Translations under genes and position numbers: made by a program
DNA from: Trichobilharzia szidati
Lineage: Eukaryota; Platyhelminthes; Trematoda; Strigeidida; Schistosomatidae
Direction of reading: 5' to 3'
Length of the DNA: 64,000 nt
NCBI GenBank assembly: GCA_944472155.2
Contig: OX235271.1
Coordinates: forward strand, 43,636,633-43,700,632
The notes under the pieces: model-generated
Seen by the model: the letters and a program-made list of their open reading frames with translations, nothing else
Told to the model about the DNA's origin: nothing
Database searches by the model: none
Part shown: one piece after another, positions 1 through 11,960 of the stretch
Numbering within the stretch: position 1 is the first letter of the stretch
How the letters are laid out: each line of letters opens with the position of its first letter

Positions 1-1780
1 CCATTTGGTAAACAGCTTCAAGTTAGCCTATTATTCATAAAAAAAAGCCCAAGGTGCATTTAATGTTCTTTTCTTTTTGCTAGATTCACATTTTTGTAGA
101 ATGATAACTAACGTCTAACATTTAAAGTTTAACCGTACGTATAAAAACAAGTACAAAACTGACAGTAGATATGAATTTCAGGAGAAAAATGTACCAGTTT
201 GTTTTCTGATAGATATAAAGTTAAACTTCTTAAAACACTGAAGAAAAATATAAAACTTTTGTTGAAATAGCATTCTTTAAAGGAAATAAAGCTACAACAT
301 TAAATGTTTCAACTATCCTCATCTGCAAGGAAAAAATTTTAGCTAACGGCTGATGATTGGGCGTGAAACAGATGCCTGAGTTGGAACAGGGTGCGAACCA
401 ACAGTCTCGAGATTACGAGTTCAATGCCCTAACAGTTGTATTGAGCATTTCAGTGTTTGTAGACAAAAGGAATAAAAATACTTTGGTATAATTCAAATAA
501 AAAGTATCACTTTTTAATGGGTTTAAAATGAAGTTGATAAAATATTTTGAATTACTCAACGCGTCTATTTATCGTATAATCTTGACCATAGTCTCTTCTA
601 CATTGAAGTGTTTCATTTTGTTCTAGTTGCATTGATAAAGAGGCATTCTTCGCTGACTTACGAAGACTGAAAGCATATCTGTAAGGTTTAGCTATGTTCA
701 AGATACCTTCCTTTGCAAATGTTTAACTCTCATAGTTTTCAAAGATAAATATTAGTCACAGTATGGTATAATCAGTTCATTTTATAATACATAGATTTAA
801 AGGCATCAGAATTAGATAAGACGAAGACCATGTTATTCATGACATAAATTTAACTCTGAGTCACTCACAGTAACCGTTTTTTTCACCACTGAACCCACAA
901 ATAAAAATTAGCCGTTGAAAAGCATCATATGTCATTCTGCTTAAGGCATAGTTTGAACAGGATGATCAAACCCCAGGAAAAAGGAACGTTTTAGAATAAT
1001 AAACTATTATTTAAAATACGATCTTCAAGATATCTGGCAAAGAATTATTCATCCGATCGAAATATCTGATTATATGTAAGAATAAAACCGGACATAACCG
1101 CAGCGAAACTCCAAAGAGAAACAACTGTGCTCAAAGATATTTCTCTTGCATAAAAATCCTACATCTCACTTCATTTCTTCAGTTAGAGTCCCCAGACTGC
1201 CAGAGAGAACTTCATCACAATAATATTCAGCTCACTGAATACCAGAAGGAATAAAAATTCTAACAAATTACAGTTAAGAAAACTGTTAAATGAAAGACAT
1301 TTCAGGGATGACAAATTTGTGAAGGTTGGAAGTTATACCATCTAATTCTACAAATGGTAAAACAAAGCCATCAAAATTAGTTGCAGTATAGCTAGTGTAA
1401 GAATGTGAAGAACTATATTAAATTGCTTCAGTGGTATTCCTCTACAACACCATGTTTATGTTACATTCTGTTTTAGAATACTACATTTGATTCTTTTCCG
1501 CCAGTTGAATTTATTTCAATGAATTCCCAGAGAACTATTTTTCACAGTCTAAAAGCACTTTAAATACATCAATTAAGTGGTCATCTAAAGCAAAATGAGT
1601 ACAAAATGCCTTTTGATATGCGTTGTGCTGGTGATTATGTAATAACATTGCTCAGTAAATGGGTTCGATACGTATGCAATAACTTATTACACCTGACTGC
1701 TAAATTCACGTAGACGAAGACGGTAGACACAATGGTTCTTACGGGTGATAACAGTTCAGTTTATTATACAAAAGTACATT
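1..1780. other. unassigned AT-rich DNA
   Basis: No reading frame of useful length and no recognised repeat protein in about 1.8 kb. The only structured piece is near 355-440, where the minus strand has a tRNA-like B box (GGTTCGCACC), possibly a decayed SINE head. The rest is simple AT-rich intergenic sequence. Confidence 0.5.
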
Positions 1781-1827
1781 ATATACAAGTATTACATAAC
1801 TCTGAAAGTTGAGCTAACAAAACCAAA

Positions 1828-2577
1828 TTGACATGGAACGGACAGCTTACTAACTTTCACAGTTGGGTACCACTATACACCAAACGAAACCTGATCCGTT
1901 CACTCAGCTACAGAGTTCGCAGAATTTGCACCCCGGACACCATAGAAGATGAACTGGACAACCTCAAGAGAATCCTCGTCGAGAATCGCTATCCAGAAAG
2001 ATTTATTGCAAAATCTATGAATCCTAGACCAGAAAAGCCGCCCATACTCAGCGTCAAGAAAAAACTACTCTACATGAACCTTCAATTCAATGGAGATTTA
2101 TCTAAGGAAACATTAAAAAATCGACTGTCGCGCTCACTTGAGAAGACCTTCTTCGCAGCTGAACTACGACTAACCTTCTCCACAAAACCTATGATTCATT
2201 TGAACGTGAAGGATAAGCTACCGCTGCTGGCCTCATCAATGTGTATTTATCAATTCAACTGCTCGTGTGGAGCCAGGTATGTTGGCCGTACCCAGCGCTC
2301 GCTTTCCAAACGTATCACCGAGCACTTACCAACATGGTTTTACAAAGGAGAAAATCGATGCCCCTGCAGTTCCATCTTAGAACATCTGATAGAATCCGGA
2401 CACCAAGCTACACCGCAAACAAACTTCAAAGTCGTCTACAGAGTAAGAAGTAGTCTCCCTAAAGGTGTACGAATCAGACTCCTTCAAACTGCAGAAGCAG
2501 TGGCGATTCACTTGCTAAGTCCTGAACTCTGCATACAGAAGAAGTTCGTTCAATCGCTACACTTGCAATGGACGTAA
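1828..2577 (+). pseudogene. Penelope-like element, 5'-truncated (thumb + GIY-YIG endonuclease)
   Basis: This is the C-terminal part of a Penelope-like reverse transcriptase ORF. Homology to the longer copy at 15424-17400 begins abruptly at TWNGQLTNF, so the RT fingers and palm are missing. The frame is open for 249 codons through the linker and the GIY-YIG nuclease, seen as CIYQFNCSCGARYVGRTQR and EHLPTW, and ends with the family tail (ELCIQKKFVQSLHLQW, then stop). GIY-YIG nucleases nick target DNA for PLE insertion; this copy cannot do so alone because the polymerase is absent. The first Met is only the start of the open stretch, not a true initiator. The truncation point is typical of incomplete target-primed reverse transcription. 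Confidence 0.85.
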
Positions 2578-3110
2578 TTTATCTTATTAGCCGACATATA
2601 AATTCTACCTAATCTTTTCTTCTGTCTCTTCATTAGTATTATTTTGTCTTCTCAATTGTAACAGTTTACATTTTCAACTTTCTTGTTCTCTACCCCCACC
2701 CGATTCAATTTCTACACCTCACTACCACTGTTACTGACTTGAACAACGCTCAGTTTCTAGTCATTCATGTTACGTCATCCAACTTACTCACTCAATTTCA
2801 TTTCTACTTAATCTCTACCTGTAATTACCTCTGTTGCTATCCTGACCTAAGTTGTAACATTTTAGCCAATTATATTACGTCATCTAGCTTTTTAACTCAA
2901 TCTTACTTTAGTTACTGTCTGATTAACTTTGTCTCTATGCTACATCATTCTTGTATTAACTAATCAATTATCTAAACTTGACAAACCTCATGTACACACA
3001 CACACAAATATTTATATATAAATGCGACTGTACAGCTATGTGAATGAATTCGCCGAAAAGAGTCTCTTCGCTGAATGTCTTCTCTTTTTCATAAAACCAA
3101 TTTTATTTGT
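2578..3110 (+). repeat. PLE 3' tail
   Basis: Non-coding tail after the PLE stop codon. Its end matches the tails of the PLEs at 11.4-11.96 kb and 17.4-17.96 kb: a pyrimidine-rich UTR, then a short CA run and a TATATA stretch, then a conserved block near 3033-3080 around GAAAAGAGTCTCTTCGCTG. Confidence 0.6.
3033..3073 (+). ncRNA. degenerate hammerhead-like motif of PLE end (type A)
   Basis: CAGC pairs with GCTG as stem I. GAAA is followed by an AAGA/TCTT hairpin (stem III) and C before the stem I return. The box that should read CUGAUGA is TATGTGA here, so this copy should be inactive. It is called by comparison with the better copies at 17891-17930 and 15157-15196. Confidence 0.35.
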
Positions 3111-3757
3111 TGCATAGAGTTGTGCTTCTAGGTTGTTCAATATCATTGTTATAAATGTCTTGATTCAGCCAAATGGTTTAATTCGTCCTTTCTGGTCTAG
3201 TCCTATGTAAGCCTGTTTAAGTTGGTTATAGCCATTTTTTTATCCTTATGTTAGTTTGAAAGAGTGTAAAGTTTTACACGTCAAGATACACATGAAAGCC
3301 CAAATTTATAGAATAAATCGTTATCATGTCGTTTCATCAGCTTCACATTGGTGAATATTACGATGACTAATCTTAAATGTCTGAATAGTAAAACACGGTA
3401 TCATAAATGAGTTACTAATATCCGCAATTATTGTCTCCTAAATTGGAAGTCAAGGAAACCAAACTACTAAAAATTCACACTGACCTAAGGGAGCAGGAAA
3501 CAAATTTTGGAAGCTAGTCTACCATGTATAAGTCCGTCAGGAAAGTAGGAGAAATTGAAGCAAAATATTTTCAGTCGGAACTTCACATTTCTCAATCATA
3601 ATTTCTCTCTCGCCAATTCGATAGATGCTAACCACTAGTCGACATTAAAGTGACATGTGGTCATTGGGGTTCGCTATGTTAGAGCATGCTGATCGACAGC
3701 AACAAATGGCAGTGGCTCTCCATATATCGCCAACTAGCATATCAGAACTCATAGGCC

Positions 3758-3925
3758 ATTGGATTCTGTCTCAATGAATGAATGGGCTCGCCTTATGATG
3801 AAAAAGTCCCTGGATTAAATACCCGGTTGGATCATACTGTTAAGGAGTCCCAAACTAGAACAAAACAGTGAGGCAGTACGCCCTGATTTCTGATGGTCCC
3901 GCGGGTGATGTCAGTCTATAACATA
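3758..3925 (+). repeat. tRNA-like SINE with hammerhead relic
   Basis: Matches the family at 13.0, 20.8, 23.3 and 48.2 kb. A tRNA-like head (B box decayed) is followed by GGAGTCCCAAACTAGAAC, then AAAACAGT and GCAGTACGCCC. The hammerhead core is lost. It ends near the family's usual GATGTCAGTC block. Confidence 0.5.
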
Positions 3926-3949
3926 ACTCGTATTACTGTATAATTATTC

Positions 3950-4150
3950 CCTCAGATTCCGAGTGATACATAGGGTTTCAACAGCACATCACCATTTTTT
4001 CCTGTTCTCCACGGTCCTCTTCATCTGGCAAGCATTCATTTCCTCCTAATACGACTTCTTCCACCCTCAGACGTCTATCTTGTTGTTCACCATTCAGGCT
4101 TCACGCGATGGCCTGTATGTCATGTGATATCATTCTACGGTCTCCTTGGT
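3950..4150 (-). pseudogene. RTE-clade retrotransposon 3' end, decayed
   Basis: Read on the minus strand, the segment carries the end of an RTE ORF (no open frame left) and the conserved RTE tail (TGAAACCCTATGTATCACTC then GGAATCTGAGGGAATAAT). The same tail occurs at 10.1 kb, 24.1 kb and 45.4 kb. Only about 200 bp remain. Confidence 0.5.
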
Positions 4151-4474
4151 GTGTGTGTCCCACACATATCCATTTTTCTGAATATTTGTTGAGCGATAGG
4201 TTTTCGGTTGATTAGTTCCCATAGTCCCTTGAAATCAATCAAATTCTCGAAAATCGGCCCTCAGAAATTAATCTAATGCCCGCTAATGACTGTAAACAGG
4301 ATGGATTTCCTGCAGTCCTTGTGAGACGTCATGACAGTCAGGATCCAACAAGTAGGATTTGAGGATAAATACTTACCAGTGACACTAACTGTCAGTGGTG
4401 CTATATATGCAAAATTGACAGAAGCGAGGACTCATGGTTTGTTTGTTCAGATGATAACTTGAAAGTTTTGGGTC

Positions 4475-4590
4475 TTATCCTTAGTGGCGTGATGGGCGTA
4501 CACAGCTAAAGGGTCCAAGACAGGGACAAATAGCTGTCTAGTACCCCTAGTTTTCAATGATTCTCCGACAGATGTAGGTTTGTGATGAAC
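4475..4590 (+). repeat. partial tRNA-like SINE, hammerhead-derived half
   Basis: Retains GCGTACACAGCTAAAGGGTC, then GGGACAAATAGCTGTCTAGT. The stem I (GTAC.../...AGTAC) and palindromic stem III (AGCT) layout of the SINE hammerhead is recognisable, but the CUGANGA and GAAA boxes are mutated. The tRNA-like head is missing. Confidence 0.4.
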
Positions 4591-4644
4591 TTGCTGCTGA
4601 AGCTAGTCAGAATTCCTAAAAAAACGAAAATATGGGTGAATGAA

Positions 4645-4825
4645 CTACGTCTCACTGGTTAAATGGTCAATGAGCTTGCTTCGTAACCTGAAGGTCCTGG
4701 GTTCGACCTCCGGTGGGGTCATGGATGCGCACTTCTAATGAATCTCATACCAGGACTAAATCGCTCTCCAGTACTTCTTGGTTTTCAGTGGTGGTTCTCT
4801 TACTGATATCACTGCATGGCCAAAC
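4645..4825 (+). repeat. tRNA-like SINE with hammerhead relic
   Basis: The head has a good B box (GGGTTCGACCTC) and family text (CTGGTTAAATGGTCAATGAG). The body carries a mutated hammerhead block (ACCAGGACTAAATCGCTCTC then CAGTACTTC) and the GATATCACTGCATGGCC end. Confidence 0.55.
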
Positions 4826-5139
4826 TTGAGACCAAAGAAATATTATACAGCTTGAACACTGCTCTAGAGTACAATTCCATTATGGAAATTTGTTATATAA
4901 AACACACATCGATACAATATTAATTTAATAAAGACTTTTTTGGCATAATTTACTGCTCATAATCATATCATGCTGCTCATATAACTTTCAGGCTTTGTTT
5001 ACATAGTTCCATTATTTCAAAACGTCTCCAGTAAATAAATAGTTCTGTATCACTGTGTATTTTATTGAACATGGGTCATTTCGTCGAGATTTTCAAATCC
5101 TTCAAAATATTAAATATACAAAGAACAATAAGTTTACTA

Positions 5140-5232
5140 CGATTTACTGCTGAAGCAGTTGCAATCAAATGTTTCAAATCAAACTTATGCATAAAGAAAG
5201 AGAGTGTAATCAACCTCTCACTCTCTTGGTAA
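5140..5232 (+). pseudogene. PLE C-terminal remnant (31 codons)
   Basis: One frame reads RFTAEAVAIKCFKSNLC then IKKESVINLSLSW and stop, the invariant C-terminus of the PLE GIY-YIG proteins seen at 25.8 kb and 33.1 kb. Nothing upstream in this frame is recognisable. Confidence 0.7.
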
Positions 5233-5537
5233 CTGCACCTTGATTACACTGATTAGTCATCCATATTGGTAATTTCAGCTCACTGATCAAGTTTCCAGTT
5301 TTAATAATAGTATTAATAATAGTCATACAGAATGGAATTTTCAGCGGTTTTATACATATTGCAACAATTTAGCTCCTTTTATAAATATGCATATATATAT
5401 AATTTAAAATGGTAGTAATAGTATTAATAATGGAACCACTATAGACAGAATGTTGATGGAAACATAATGAAGTATAAGCAGATAGTATCACAGATAATAC
5501 ATGTAGTAATAATCTTTGCTTGTGCTTTGCAGTTCAT

Positions 5538-5630
5538 TTACTGATTTAAAAAGTTTATAAGTTCTTTTCCGACATCTGACTCTTCACATAAAACCCGTGC
5601 TAAATATGGTATGGTAGAATTTTTATACTG
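5538..5630 (-). pseudogene. CR1/Jockey-type retrotransposon C-terminal remnant
   Basis: The minus-strand frame reads QYKNSTIPYLARVLCEES and continues to a stop. It matches the C-terminus of the CR1-type ORFs at 28.1 kb and 33.7 kb (KYKTSTIPYLARVLC). About 30 codons survive. It abuts a SINE that starts at 5630. Confidence 0.7.
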
Positions 5631-5808
5631 CGTCCGTGGCACAGCGGTTAGGACGCTAGCCAACTATGCACATAGTCCGGGGTTCGATCTCCGGTCGACG
5701 CACACCTGATATCAATTGTCGGCCAGCTAAATTTGGGCTACAGATATCACATGCTGAAAATTCCATACTAGTACCAAAATACTGTATGGAATCAAGTTAT
5801 AATAAAAA
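5630..5808 (+). repeat. tRNA-derived SINE (GCGTCGGTGGCACAG family)
   Basis: The head GCGTCCGTGGCACAGCGGTT resembles a tRNA 5' half with an A box; GGGGTTCGATCTCC is the B box. The body GATATC...TTTGGGCTAC...GATATC and the end ATGGAATCAAG match the copies at 14150, 19313 and 57981. It is presumably transcribed by RNA polymerase III and mobilised by a resident non-LTR element. Confidence 0.75.
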
Positions 5809-5899
5809 TCGAATATTTCGTAGTTGTACGAGAGTAAATTATTTTGAAGTTTCTTCTAGTTTTACCCGAGTATATATACAAGGAGAAAGTCGAGAATAA

Positions 5900-7060
5900 A
5901 GACGATGTTCAGTATCAAAGAAGATTACTTTAGCCAAATGCTTGTGAGAATTGAAGTACCTTTCAACAACAATGTCAGTTAGCTGAGTTTAACTCACACA
6001 CACCACTAGCCCTACTTACTTATGAACTACAACCTTCTTGAGTTGCTGTGTGAATCTACAAGCTAACAGTGTTTGTTTATTGGGTTTCCCTGTTTTCTTT
6101 CTTCTGCGCACCCAACTCCTCTCTTTTTTTACATTGAAAACAAAGAAATTGATGGTAACTTAGACTAAAAATTGTAACGCTTACATTTTGGATGCATTAA
6201 TTTCATTATGTTTTCGCTGCTTCCGCTGGAACTTTGAAGTATGTTACTGTCATTTTTATAACCACTATAAATGTAGGTTGTTTGCAGCTGGTGAGAACCT
6301 GTGAATGGTAGATTGATATCATTTCATACTGCAAATTCGGTGTTTCTTTCTTTATCAAAGGAACCAAGCGTATAAAATCATTCTGTAATGAAACTAAGAT
6401 ACACTTAATGAATGGATAAGTCTGACTGCGGCAATATCTTCCCATCTTCAAATAACAAATTGAATCTAATAGTCTGCCTATCTTCCTATATTATGTCCGT
6501 TTTCTTCTTCACTTACCGTTTTTCTCTAGTAAAATCTTTTAGATCCTTTATTTGACAGCAAACAAAAATCAAGAATAGTACTTAACTAAATTTCTCGATG
6601 TCTGTTCTGTCAATATATTTTCAATTGCCTAATTTACAATTTACTTAGCATTTGTCGTAAAATTACTTTTATTGATTGGTTACACTGTGTGCGATTTAAG
6701 TCAAGATGTAACACTTATACCGTTTAATGTTTCTCTGATAAAACTGACAACTTATCTGAACAAACGAAGGACAGAAGACAAGTCTGAGATAAATCTATCT
6801 TCAATTTTAAAAAGTCTAATTTTTTCAAAACTAACTAGTAAAGTCTGTAGCTTAATAATAGACTTAACAGTTTTTTGAGCGCTAAACGTAAAAACACATT
6901 TCGAACTTTATTCTGCTATCACAATCAACACATGTCTGTCTAAACATTTATTAACTTAGCCTTCCAGAAAACTAAACTAATATGTTTGAATGAGTGAATA
7001 AATAAATAGCAGTCTCTACAACATACTTCCAATTCAATATCCAAATATAAGAACTGATAA
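5900..7060. other. unassigned AT-rich DNA
   Basis: The short open frames here (81 codons minus at 6206-6451, 68 codons plus at 6672-6878) show no family similarity I can recognise and are probably chance. Confidence 0.4.
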
Positions 7061-7065
7061 AAGGA

Positions 7066-8051
7066 ACATCAATGGGATCGCCCATATCAGGATTAATAGC
7101 TGAAGCCGTCATGCAAAGATTAGAATTAATAGCCGTACATATAATTAAACCAAATGTCTGAGTACGTTACGTTGATGATACATTTGTAATAATCAAAAGA
7201 AATGATTTAGGATATACTCACAAATTAATAAACAACATATTTGAAGACATCAAATTCACAAGGGAAGAAGAGTTAGATAACAAAATCCCATTTTTAGATG
7301 TCTTAATCAGGAGAACTAAAACAGAAAATTTAGAAACAGATCAAATACTCAACTATACTAGCAATAATCCAGTTACTCACAAAAGAAACTGTGTGCAGAC
7401 ACTGTTTAAAAGAATTCAAACACAATGTAGCACTCCAGCGTTAAAGAATGGAAGAAAAATACCTACTTACGGTCTTCAAAAAGAATGGATATCCGCAAAA
7501 TTCCATCAAAAAGTGTTTACAATCACAACACCAACAAAGAACCACCATCAAAGAGCACAAGAAAATTCATCCTGCCATGTATGAAAAATATCTCTGAAAT
7601 AACAGCCAGAATACTGAAACCGTTAGATATAGATATAGCACAAAAACCAGCCAACACAACCACTTCATCGGATTTTGAGCCAACTGAAAGATTCAACAGA
7701 AAAAGGAGATAAAATTAATACCATTTAAAAATAAATTTTATGAACTGTAACAGACATTACATCGGGCAAAGTGGGCGCCCCCTTCGAATCAGAATCCAAG
7801 AACACAAATCAGCTGAGAAAAAACATGATGTATACTCTTTCATATCAATGCAAATAGATAATTATGGACATCAGTTTGATTGGGATAATGTCAAAATCTT
7901 AGACAGAGGAAACACCAAAAGTGCCAGGGAATTCCTAGAAGCCTGGTACTCAAACGAATGTGCAATTAACAGACACGTTAATATAGACCAAATATACCAA
8001 CTAATAGACAGTATATTATGTGAAGAGAAAGTTCAAAATCCCAGTGAATAG
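7066..8051 (+). pseudogene. PLE of a second type, broken (RT + GIY-YIG)
   Basis: A PLE distinct from the 15.4-kb family. The frame at about 7066 shows GTSMGSPISGLIAEAV, then a stop in place of a residue, then VRYVDDTFVIIKR (YVDD catalytic box) and KIPFLDVLIRR. Reading frames then shift several times. The nuclease frame 7740-8051 reads MNCNRHYIGQSGRPLRIRIQ with EHK, and ends DSILCEEKVQNPSE. Nonsense and frameshift changes make it non-functional. The minus-strand nuclease piece at 47072-47266 (HCIGQSGRPLCLRIHDHK) belongs to the same type, and both have the type B ribozyme-like tail. Confidence 0.75.
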
Positions 8052-8147
8052 AAAATGATCAATGCAGATGTAAAGATGGTTACCGGGAAACGCAATTCTA
8101 TCACTCATGGAAAATTTGAATCAGTTCAGTTTATGCTAAAAATTGCA

Positions 8148-8202
8148 CTGAAGATGTTGTCTAGAAGGACGACGAAAGCTCCGCAACTAAACCAACCAGC
8201 TC
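8148..8202 (+). ncRNA. hammerhead-like motif of PLE end (type B)
   Basis: Starts CTGAAGA (a CUGANGA match), then one extra T, then stem II GTTGTC/GACGAC with loop TAGAAG, then GAAA. AGCT/AGCT can close stem III around a 17-nt loop, followed by C. The extra base between A9 and stem II has a precedent in viroid hammerheads. A convincing stem I is not visible next to the core, so activity is doubtful as a single unit. Copies of the same block are at 46757-46811, 47408-47462 and 26355-26412. Confidence 0.4.
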
Positions 8203-8269
8203 AGAGAACACTACTAATTGCAAATCATCCACCTGAGCTACAAATCTTCTCTATTATTTTATAATGGAA

Positions 8270-9780
8270 TATTATTTCTGTATCAACTCGTTACTGAACG
8301 AGTGATACTCTAGTTACCTAATCAGAAGCACAGATAAAATCTGCGGAAATTAAATATTTAGTATAGTGACTTGACAGTGGAATTCAGCGTAAGTAATAAG
8401 ATGAAAATTACGGAAACAATCCTTATTGAAATTCTCAAAATTGCTCAACTTTTTTGAAATTCATGACACGTCACAAAAGTACTCATTTATTCGAATTCGA
8501 ATCATTACCGAGGATAGTAAAGAGTAAAAAACCATGACAACTTTTGAAACATATTTTGAAAACATAAGACATTCGGTGGTTAAACTCCGGTTAATTTCGA
8601 TAATAAGGTGGAAATTTGGATATTTGTAAGTCTTCAATCTATATATGAAGGAACAAATTGAGATAAAGTGTGTCGCGATGTCTGTAAAAGTTTCAGTGTA
8701 ACGAAATTCTGGAGATGTAGACGGATATAACAGATTTACTCACCTTATCAATCCGGCTCTACATTGACTGATATACAATAAGCATCTGTTGTCTAGATCA
8801 TGATATCACTACAGCCATTAAGGGATTCATCGAACTGTAAAGTGAATGAGCAGTATACAACTATTCGTTCATCAGGCTTTCGTCTCAGATTCAATCAATA
8901 TCTCATTAACATGAATGAGTGCATCAGACACACTGTGTCTGACATAAGTCTGTATAATGATTCGAAATAAACAAAAATACAAAATGAGTAGAGAAGAAAG
9001 ACTCAGTTCCGCTACTCATTAGTGTCTTGCATAGAGATCGACTTTACGTAGTCAAAACTAGAAGTCCAAACTGGAAAACCAGACTAAGATAATGATTATA
9101 AATAATTGTGACAGCAAATAGAGAAGCCACTTTTTAACAGAATTACCGTCTACTTTTTTTCATAACTTTGATGGTTTTATAATAGATCACATGCAGGATT
9201 GTGATGGAAATTACAAAACTCAGATGAAACAGATTACCAGTAATCATCATCCGTTTTCAGTGGTCTTCTAGCCAGTGACCTTTTGTGACAAAATCTGTAC
9301 TGAAATTAAACAAGTCAACACAAACGCAACCATAAGACATTAATAATTCTCATAAATTCAGGCAATTACTGAAGATATTAGATAATAAATCATGTCTTTT
9401 GTGAGATAAATGACAGTTTTATTGATCAGCTAGCGTTTTTGCTGATAGAATCGATATTTTACATTTAATGAAGTCGTTGAAAATTCAGAGAACATATCAC
9501 TCAACTTGAAATCTTCTCACAACAAAATGAATTTTCAGTTGCAAAGCTGTCAATCAACGAAGTAAACTGTTAGACTATATATATATAAACGAGCTACACA
9601 ACAGTTCTCACGTTAACACTAATGACAGAATACCAAGGCTACTTAATCTATTCAATTTTAGGAATTTCATGTGTTTCAGGGAATTTTCTATCAGAAAATA
9701 ATGTAAGCCTTAGAATGTTTGAAATTAAGTCGTCACTGGACAACAGTTTCTAGAAGAACGCATCAACATTCAACTAGTGA
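8270..9780. other. unassigned AT-rich DNA
   Basis: No recognisable ORF, RNA gene or repeat end in 1.5 kb. Confidence 0.4.
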
Positions 9781-9784
9781 ATTG

Positions 9785-10135
9785 TTCTTACAACTGGCCA
9801 GAAAAGATCAGCAACAGGGATCTCTGGGAGCGAACCAACCCAGCAGGAACCGACTGTGAAACAAATATGCAGAAGGAAATGGAGGTGGATTGACCATACT
9901 CTGAGGAAACCACCAAGTGACATCACTAGACAAGCCATCGCTCGAGTGGAACCCGAAAGAGAAGCGGTGAGTTGGTCGTCATTGCAAGGGTGACTTGGAG
10001 GAGGTCATGTGAAGAAGAGATGTAAGCATGTGGACAGACATGGAGCCAGGTGAAAAATTTAGCAGAGAACCGAACTCAGTGGAGACGCACGGCTGAAGCC
10101 CTATGTTCCTCTAGGAAATAAAGGATATAATAATA
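9785..10135 (+). pseudogene. RTE-clade retrotransposon 3' end, frameshifted
   Basis: One frame gives EPTVKQICRRKWRWIDHTLR then KPPSDITRQAIA, the RTE motif that follows the RT domain (RW-GH-LR...). Another gives NLAENRTQWRRTAEALCSS, the usual RTE C-terminus. It ends with the RTE tail TGAAGCCCTATGTTCCTCTA and short TAA repeats (10126-10135), the normal RTE 3' end. Confidence 0.7.
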
Positions 10136-10139
10136 ATAA

Positions 10140-11045
10140 ACTACTTAAACCTATTGCTTATTTCACCTAACATTATGTAACTGGAAGCTTGTCTCCTTAT
10201 TAGTCAGTGTTCAGGTGATTTATACTTTCAGTTAGTCAGTTTACAAACGAACATTAGTTTGGAAATCCACTAAATGTCTACTAAGCAACTAACATAATAA
10301 ACTAAACGGAAAGGCGTCTATTTTAAACATGAATAACGCCTTCCTTAGAAGTACTAATGAGTTACAGGTAGTGCCCAGGATAAGTGAAATTAATATTTAC
10401 CCAAGAGTAAACCAATTAAGTGACTTCACACTTCCATCATTCTCTGACTAGTAGCACACCTTTTAATATTCATTGACACAATCATCCAAAATATTTCGCA
10501 TAAATTTTGATCGATTATTCGTGACTTTTTAATCAACAAACTATTGCTTTAAAGTCATAATTTAGCATTTTAACATACTCAAATGAATTCAAGAAAGGTA
10601 TATTCATATGAAGAATGTAGAATAAAATTCACCTCCGACATCAATTCATAATAGAGAAACTAGTAAAGTAGCTTTTAATGAAAGCATTCTCTAAGTCAAA
10701 AGCATGTGTTTTAATTCTAGGAGACCAATGTTTATTAATAAAACTAAACTTGATAATTTTATAGAATCACTTGTCAAATGTTATTCATGCTACTAAAGCA
10801 GTAAAAGTACATTTGACTAGTCACTGAGTATTTCGAAAGCCTAAAGATGCCACACAGATGGATTATTAAGGCAGACCAGTTAATTACCCTTTTCCCCAAA
10901 AAACAATACAGTCTTTATATTAATTCTTCAAATTAGTCAATTTTCAAGAGTAAGTTTGTAAGGAATTAATTTGTTTCAAGTATTTTTCACAGATTGATGT
11001 GAGTTATACAACCACTGAGAATCACGGAATATACTTCGACATACA
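10140..11045. other. unassigned AT-rich DNA
   Basis: No frame or repeat recognised. Confidence 0.4.
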
Positions 11046-11047
11046 TA

Positions 11048-11380
11048 TGCAAGTTCACTTGCTCGTGTGGAGCTGAGTAAATTGGCCGTACCATGCGTCC
11101 GCTTGTAAAACGCGCGTGGAAACACTATCCAGCATGGCTAGAAAAGGGAGAAGGCAAAGGGGTATACAGTTCGATAACAGAACATCTGGTGAACTCTGGA
11201 TATCTAGCTCCATATCTAAATTCCTTCAAAGCCATATATAAGATCCTATCCATCCTACCAAAGGGAGTGAAATCAAGACACCTAGGGATACCTGAGGCAC
11301 TAGCGATCCACAAACTCAAGCCTATTCTATGTGTCCAAAAGAAATATGCCCAACTGTTGTCCCTATCATGGCCATCATGA
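11048..11380 (+). pseudogene. PLE GIY-YIG domain fragment
   Basis: The frame reads CKFTCSCGAE, then a stop at 11078-11080 where the family has Tyr, then IGRTMRPLVKR and HYPAWLEKG. It ends in the family C-terminus PILCVQKKYAQLLSLSW. Most of the nuclease domain is kept but the RT is absent. The upstream boundary near 11048 is a 5' truncation. Same type as the 1.8-kb and 15.4-kb PLEs. Confidence 0.8.
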
Positions 11381-11960
11381 AAAGTCAGTCTCACCAATAA
11401 TGATAATAATAATAATAATTTACTTTATTCCAAAAACAGTACTTGTGATACAGAATGAAATTTTCAGCATTAATCACAATATTGCATCTAATTTCCTCAA
11501 ATTATAAATAAAATTAATCCCATTACCTTTCTTGTCCAACCTTCCTGTTTATTTCTGTTATATTTACCTTTTAAGTCCATACCTGCATTATTAGATTTGG
11601 TTACTGTTTTTATTTTTACATGTCCGAACCTCCTAGTCATTTCGTTAATACTACATTCTTAACCCATAATTATACAAACTGCCCAGTTTTCTAGTAATTA
11701 TAATTCTATTTTGTCTTTTCTACCCGATCTTCCTGATTATTACACATTGTAATTTTTAATTTGACCTTTGGCCTGAAATATTTCTAGAATAGTGTCACTA
11801 CCTATCTTTTGTTTATTACACTTAGTAACTTTATTAATCTGACCTCTGACCAGAAATAATTTTGGAACTTTCTCACACGTGTAATATCAATACACGAATG
11901 TATAGCCTAGTTGATGAGTTCGTCGAAAAGAAAATTTTCTTTGCTGCAACCGTCTTTTTA
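11381..11960 (+). repeat. PLE 3' tail
   Basis: Begins with an AAT-repeat stretch and a block TTACTTTATTCCAAAAACAG then TACTTGTGATACAGAATG that recurs at 32.15 kb and, altered, at 27.37 kb. It continues as a T-rich UTR and ends in the PLE type A terminal block (TTGATGAGTTCGTCGAAAAG). Confidence 0.55.
11903..11946 (+). ncRNA. hammerhead-like motif of PLE end (type A)
   Basis: TTGATGA (CUGAUGA with U at the C3 position), GTTCGTC, GAAA, then a perfect AAGAAAA/TTTTCTT hairpin as stem III. Stem II is at best one G-C pair. Stem I (AGC...GCT) is interrupted. Probably a decayed ribozyme. Confidence 0.35.

Noticed and set aside
6206..6451. Minus-strand 81-codon frame
   Set aside because: No family resemblance and no flanking gene signals; length is within chance for AT-rich DNA.
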